A stretch of DNA of 10,291 nucleotides, from NCBI GenBank assembly GCA_011087745.1, contig JAALLB010000035.1, positions 1 to 10,291 of the forward strand. The letters are read 5' to 3'. Positions 6,878-10,291 of the stretch are shown one piece after another (the first letter of the stretch is position 1; each line of letters begins with the position of its first letter). This DNA is from Hyphomicrobiales bacterium. GTDB lineage: Bacteria; Pseudomonadota; Alphaproteobacteria; Rhizobiales; Rhizobiaceae. The position numbers were made by a program, and so were the translations under genes. The notes under the pieces were generated by a model. The model was given only the letters and a program-made list of their open reading frames with translations. It ran no database searches and had not been told where the DNA came from.

Positions 6878-8308
6878 ATGGCTGAAGTTCTTAAACCAGA
6901 TATCTGCGTTATTGGCGCAGGATCAGGCGGTCTCAGCGTAGCAGCCGCCGCAGCTTCATTTGGCGTCTCGGTCGTTTTGATCGAAAAAGGCAAAATGGGC
7001 GGTGACTGCTTAAACTACGGTTGTGTACCTTCCAAAGCCATTCTGGCTGCGGGCAAACACGCCCAAAGTATACGCGATGCTGCAAAATTTGGGGTTACAG
7101 TTTCCGGAGATCCAAAGGTCAACTTCAAGAAAGTTCATGACCATATTCAAGATGTCATTGCGCAGATTGAGCCCAATGACTCAGTTGAGCGGTTTACGGG
7201 TCTTGGTGTTGAAGTGATCGAAGCAGAGGCACGTTTTAAGGATGAGCGAACAGTTGTGGCAGGGGATAAAGAAATAAAGGCCCGCAGATTTGTTGTTGCA
7301 ACCGGTTCTTCAGCCTTTGTACCACCGATCAAAGGCCTGGATAGTGTTTCCTACCTGACCAATGAAACCATTTTTGAAAACACCAAGAAAATGGGCCATC
7401 TGATCATTATTGGCGGTGGTCCAATTGGCATGGAGATGGCTCAAGCCTATAAAAGACTTGGTTGTGAAGTAACTGTACTTGAAGGTTTCAAGGCACTTGG
7501 CAAGGATGACCCCGAATTAACCAGTATCTTGCTGGAGAAATTGGTTGAGGAAGGGATTGTGTTGGTAGAAGACGCTATGGTTGCCAATGTTGCTCCACGC
7601 GGCAAACAGGGCATTCGGGTAACCTATACCAAAGATGATAAAGAGCACACAGTGGATGGAACGCATATTTTGGTGGCAACCGGCAGAGCTGCCAATGTTG
7701 ATGGTCTTTCACTTGGGGCAGCTGGCATAGAATATACCCGTCGCGGCATTAGTGTTTCAAAAGATCTTCGCACGACCAATAAACGCGTTTATGCAATTGG
7801 CGATGTTACCGGCGGGCTGCAATTTACTCATATTGCAAATTATCACGCGGGTCTTGTTATTCGTGGGCTCCTATTCCGTAAAAAAGCTGTACCCAATAAC
7901 GATATGATACCCTGGGTAACCTACACAGAACCAGAATTGGGACATGTTGGGCTGACAGAAGAGCAGGCACGAGAAAAGTTTGGCACCATAAAGGTATTGC
8001 GTTGGCCGTATCATGAGAATGATCGTGCACAAGCAGAACGAAAAACCACCGGACTTGTAAAAATGGTCACCAATAAAAAAGGTTTGATTGTTGGGGTTTC
8101 AATCGTTGGAGCAAGCGCAGGCGAGATGATGAACATGTGGGCACTTGCAATCACCAATAAAATGAAACTTGGCGATGTAGTTGGTTATGTTTCACCCTAT
8201 CCAACTTTTTTTGAAATCGGCAAAAGAGCCGTCATTACAAGTTATGTGCCTCTTGCCAAAAAGCCCATTATTAGAAGCGTAATAAATTTCTTGCAGAAGT
8301 TCGGATAG
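6878..8308 (+). CDS. MerA-like FAD-dependent pyridine nucleotide-disulfide oxidoreductase
   Basis: This 476-aa cytosolic flavoenzyme belongs to the class I disulfide oxidoreductases (the lipoamide dehydrogenase, glutathione reductase and mercuric reductase fold). The FAD-binding GAGSGG lies at 13-18 and the redox-active pair C44/C49 in GGDCLNYGCVPSK. The NAD(P)-binding IIGGGPIGMEMA has its glycines at 179, 181 and 184. The second FAD motif YAIGDVTGG starts at 305, and a C-terminal dimerisation domain follows. The usual catalytic HPT..E is replaced by PYPTFFE (440-446), closer to the tyrosine version of mercuric reductase. It has no N-terminal heavy-metal domain and no C-terminal Cys-Cys pair, so mercuric reductase is not a safe name. 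AAGGA at 6866-6870 gives a well-spaced start. It is probably co-transcribed with the upstream TVP38 gene and the downstream kinase gene. The natural substrate is unknown. Confidence 0.92.
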   Translation: MAEVLKPDICVIGAGSGGLSVAAAAASFGVSVVLIEKGKMGGDCLNYGCVPSKAILAAGKHAQSIRDAAKFGVTVSGDPKVNFKKVHDHIQDVIAQIEPNDSVERFTGLGVEVIEAEARFKDERTVVAGDKEIKARRFVVATGSSAFVPPIKGLDSVSYLTNETIFENTKKMGHLIIIGGGPIGMEMAQAYKRLGCEVTVLEGFKALGKDDPELTSILLEKLVEEGIVLVEDAMVANVAPRGKQGIRVTYTKDDKEHTVDGTHILVATGRAANVDGLSLGAAGIEYTRRGISVSKDLRTTNKRVYAIGDVTGGLQFTHIANYHAGLVIRGLLFRKKAVPNNDMIPWVTYTEPELGHVGLTEEQAREKFGTIKVLRWPYHENDRAQAERKTTGLVKMVTNKKGLIVGVSIVGASAGEMMNMWALAITNKMKLGDVVGYVSPYPTFFEIGKRAVITSYVPLAKKPIIRSVINFLQKFG

Positions 8309-8310
8309 GA
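8307..8310 (+). promoter_or_regulatory. Shine-Dalgarno for the kinase, overlapping the oxidoreductase stop
   Basis: AGGA overlaps the TAG stop of the oxidoreductase gene and lies 8 nt before ATG 8319. It favours ATG 8319 over the adjacent upstream TTG 8316 and implies translational coupling of the two genes. Confidence 0.55.
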
Positions 8311-8318
8311 AGCTGTTG

Positions 8319-9767
8319 ATGGAATTGGAAGACGGTACACCAAAGCAGGACGTTGGCTCATCAAAGCGCCTGTGGAATGCAGTCCAAACTGGTCTTTCGG
8401 TAAAACTTCTTTTGTTGACTGCCGTATTTGTGCTAATTGCTGAAGTTCTTATTTTTGTACCATCGATCGCCAATTTTAGAAATGTCTGGCTCAAGGATTA
8501 TCTCTTAACTGCTGAAGCTGCAAGCATTGTTTATCTTGATTCAAACGATGTAATTCTAAGCGAAGGAGCCGGGGAAGATCTGCTTGCAACTACAGAGTCT
8601 TTAGCAGTTGCAATTAGGCGTGATGGCATATCGAGAATGATGGCATCTTCCGGTCAGCCCGGTGAATTGGACCAGCATATTGATCTGGATAACTCAACAG
8701 CTTTCGGTTCGATAAGAAGTTCGCTTTCCATGTTTTTTGCTGATCCGGATTCCCGATACAGGGTCTTTGGCACCATGCGTTCCAGTCCCGCCATTATGGA
8801 GTTGGTTCAAGAAACCAGGCACATACAGGCAGCGATGTCAGAATACGCGCGTAACGTTGCTTTCCTGTCGCTGTTGATATCCATCTTCACCGCCGCACTG
8901 GTATATTTGGCGCTTTATCGGTTGATCGTATTACCCATTATTCGAATTTCCTCTAACATGGACGCTTTTTCAAAAACCCCCGAAAACGCCTCGCTGGTTT
9001 ACAAGCCCAGCAATCGGCTGGATGAAATTGGTACGGCAGAAAAACGCCTGGCAGCATTTCAGGGTGATTTGCAGCAAACCTTAAGGCAAAAACAACGATT
9101 GGCAGATTTGGGTTTGGCAGTCTCAAAGATCAATCATGACTTGCGCAATATCTTGGCTTCGGCACAATTATTTTCAGACAGGCTTACGAGTTTGCCTGAT
9201 CCAACCGTTCAACGGTTTGCTCCAAAGCTTATCAGGACTATTGATCGTGCGGTTGATTATACCAAATCAGTAATCGACTACGGCCGTGCTTTGGAAGCCC
9301 CTCCCAAGCGCCGCAAATTGATGCTCAATAGTGTTGCAAATGATGTGGCCGATCTATTGGGTTTGGAAAACAGCCTGGTCATAGAATGGTAAAATGAAAT
9401 CCCGCTCGACTTTCAGGTAGATGCTGATCCAGAGCAGCTCTTCCGCATTTTAATGAACCTTTGCCGTAATGCCCAACAAGCAATGATGGATGCGGATATT
9501 CACGGACGTGCAAAGAAGCTGAAAATTACAGCTGAAAAAATTGACACTGATGTTCACATGCATGTTTCAGACACCGGACCTAGAATTCCTGAACACATCA
9601 GGGAAAAGATTTTCAATGCATTTGAAGGGTCAACAAAAGCAGGGGGTTCAGGGCTTGGAATGGCGATTGCTGTTGAGTTGTTGCGCGCCCATGGCGGCAC
9701 AATTTCAATTGAGAAAACGGATGAAAATGGCACCACATTTCACATCGTCATTCCGGATGAAGATTAG
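8319..9767 (+). pseudogene. Sensor histidine kinase with an in-frame stop
   Basis: The frame encodes a membrane-bound two-component sensor kinase. It has a cytoplasmic start, a span at about 27-50, and a periplasmic sensor region of about 130 residues with no recognised domain. A second span lies at about 180-205, followed by a linker and a DHp domain with phosphoacceptor His273 in KINHDLRNILASAQL. A TAA at codon 358 (9390-9392) ends the main product at 357 aa, after the DHp domain. The same frame then continues without a shift through the ATPase domain: N-box LMNLCRNAQQAM, G1 DTGPRI, G2 GGSGLGMAIA, stopping at 9767. Without the TAA the protein would be about 482 aa, a normal length. The G1 box also carries Arg422 where Gly is usual. 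No response regulator gene is in view. The alternatives are recent inactivation, a sequencing error or readthrough; restart at ATG 9453 would remove the first part of the ATPase domain. Confidence 0.85.
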
Positions 9768-9806
9768 CCTGTTATGAAATTGAAAATTAATTTTACCCTG
9801 TTTGGA

Positions 9807-9832
9807 AAAAGCATTGAAAAAGGCTTGCTTTT
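9807..9832 (+). terminator. Possible weak terminator after the kinase gene
   Basis: AAAAGC (9807-9812) can pair with GCTTTT (9827-9832) across a 14-nt loop, followed by ATTT. An alternative inner pairing AAAAG/CTTTT shares the same right arm. The stem is AT-rich and the T-run imperfect, so this is a tentative intrinsic terminator for the TVP38-oxidoreductase-kinase operon. Confidence 0.25.
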
Positions 9833-9860
9833 ATTTCCTATTGGCATTACCACCACAACC

Positions 9861-9881
9861 TGCAAACATTGATTGTTTGCA
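9861..9881. repeat. Perfect 8-bp inverted repeat upstream of tRNA-Arg
   Basis: TGCAAACA (9861-9868) and TGTTTGCA (9874-9881) are exact inverted copies around a TTGAT loop, ending 12 bp before the tRNA. No T-run follows on the plus strand, so it is not a typical terminator. It could be a protein-binding dyad or an RNA hairpin in the precursor 5' leader. Confidence 0.45.
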
Positions 9882-9893
9882 ACTTCAAAATGC

Positions 9894-9970
9894 GCACTCG
9901 TAGCTCAGCTGGATAGAGTACTTGACTACGAATCAAGGGGTCGGGAGTTCGAATCTTCCCGAGTGCGCCA
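9894..9970 (+). tRNA. tRNA-Arg (anticodon ACG), CCA encoded
   Basis: A full cloverleaf folds. Acceptor stem GCACTCG (9894-9900) pairs perfectly with CGAGTGC (9960-9966). The D arm is GCTC/GAGT, and the anticodon stem CTTGA/TCAAG closes the loop CTACGAA with anticodon ACG at 9928-9930. A 5-nt variable region follows, then the T arm GGGAG-TTCGAAT-CTTCC, with one G-T pair. G73 and genomic CCA complete the 77-nt gene. ACG reads CGU/CGC/CGA arginine codons once A34 is deaminated to inosine by TadA. It stands alone on the plus strand after the kinase gene. Confidence 0.97.
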
Positions 9971-10288
9971 TTTTCTTCAACACAAAGTGTTTATTGGTTT
10001 CAGCTTTTGCAGTTTGCGAAAGTAATCGTTATTAACTGCCAATTACTCCCGCAAAATTTATTCGTGCTTTAGCTATAGTGGGTATCAGATTGTTTTCTTG
10101 GGACTGGGAAATGCGCAAGATTTTGTACTAGTTGATCGCGGTTGATTACATGTCGGTAGGCGTTATCGTGTTTCATTAAAAAGTTGTGGGCTTGCCTTTG
10201 TTTCCACCATGAAACTGTTGGGTGAAGATGGTGAAGAGTGAACCGCCGCTTGTTTGTCGGAGGGTAAAACTCTAGGAGAATTACCCTT
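9971..10288. other. Noncoding stretch with hairpins downstream of tRNA-Arg
   Basis: I see no convincing gene in these 318 bp. Just after the tRNA, AACAC-AAA-GTGTT (9979-9991) is a 5-bp hairpin that is too weak to call a terminator. CACCAT (10205-10210) and ATGGTG (10228-10233) form another inverted pair. TTGATT (10142-10147) with TATCGT (10164-10169) at 16 bp is a poor promoter candidate. Most of the second half could be the 5' leader of the gene that seems to begin at 10289. I found no copy of the tRNA 3' end that would mark an integrated element. Confidence 0.5.
10261..10287 (+). promoter_or_regulatory. Hairpin displaying a Shine-Dalgarno in its loop
   Basis: AGGGTAA (10261-10267) pairs perfectly with TTACCCT (10281-10287), with a possible extra G-U pair outside. 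The 13-nt loop contains AGGAGA (10274-10279), a strong ribosome site 9 nt before the ATG at 10289. The stem ends one base before that start codon. This could keep the ribosome site exposed or couple translation to temperature or a ligand; the sequence shows only the structure. Confidence 0.5.
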
Positions 10289-10291
10289 ATG
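10289..10291 (+). CDS. Probable start codon of the next gene (cut by window edge)
   Basis: The last three bases are ATG, 9 nt after AGGAGA. The spacing and quality of the ribosome site make this a credible gene start, but no coding sequence is visible, so the product is unknown. Confidence 0.4.

Noticed and set aside
6878..8308. Mercuric reductase (merA) and a mercury-resistance operon
   Set aside because: No C-terminal vicinal cysteines, no metal-binding N-domain and no merR, merT or merP nearby.
9453..9767. Separate small ATPase-domain protein starting at ATG 9453
   Set aside because: It is the in-frame continuation of the kinase after the stop. The ATG falls inside the N-box region, homology begins upstream of it at 9393, and no ribosome site precedes it.
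9894..9970. tRNA-Arg as the attachment site of an integrated element
   Set aside because: No integrase gene and no second copy of the tRNA 3' end is visible within the window.
10209..10241. Ten-codon ORF (MKLLGEDGEE) as a leader peptide before the gene at 10289
   Set aside because: It has no ribosome site and no regulatory codon run, so it cannot be told from chance.

Overview
The window looks like chromosomal DNA from an alphaproteobacterium, most likely of the Hyphomicrobiales (Rhizobiales). The main evidence is the gene order rpmH-rnpA-yidC-engB-argB followed by a HAD pyrimidine 5'-nucleotidase-like gene, which I recall as typical of that group. The argB, YidC and histidine-kinase protein sequences fit the same placement. 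Base composition is moderate and noticeably AT-rich for the order. I do not name a genus.

Left half (1-5726), mostly minus strand: a housekeeping cluster is transcribed leftward from a near-consensus promoter at 5888-5916. It runs rpmH (ribosomal protein L34, absent from long-ORF lists because it is only 44 aa), rnpA (RNase P protein), yidC (membrane insertase), engB/yihA (ribosome-assembly GTPase) and argB (acetylglutamate kinase). A plus-strand drug/metabolite-type (EamA) transporter gene at 759-1661 sits between argB and the HAD hydrolase gene. It converges on argB with a 4-bp gap and diverges from the HAD gene.

Middle (5727-6074): a 348-bp divergent intergenic region carries the rpmH promoter and leader, and presumably the promoter of the rightward operon.

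Right half (6075-9767), plus strand: three tightly spaced genes encode a TVP38/TMEM64 (DedA-like) membrane protein, a MerA-like FAD/NAD(P) disulfide oxidoreductase and a membrane sensor histidine kinase. The kinase reading frame is interrupted by one in-frame TAA between its dimerisation/phosphoacceptor domain and its ATPase domain. The rest of the ATPase domain continues in the same frame, but its G1 box also reads DTGPRI instead of DTGPGI. The gene therefore looks recently inactivated, or the stop is a sequence error.

Right edge (9768-10291): an inverted repeat, a complete tRNA-Arg(ACG) with encoded CCA, then about 320 bp without a convincing gene. It ends in a strong Shine-Dalgarno displayed in the loop of a 7-bp hairpin, followed by ATG as the last three bases, which is probably the start of the next gene. 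I saw no CRISPR array, insertion sequence or phage gene. The most interesting material is the broken kinase in the TVP38/oxidoreductase operon and the hairpin-presented ribosome site at the right edge.
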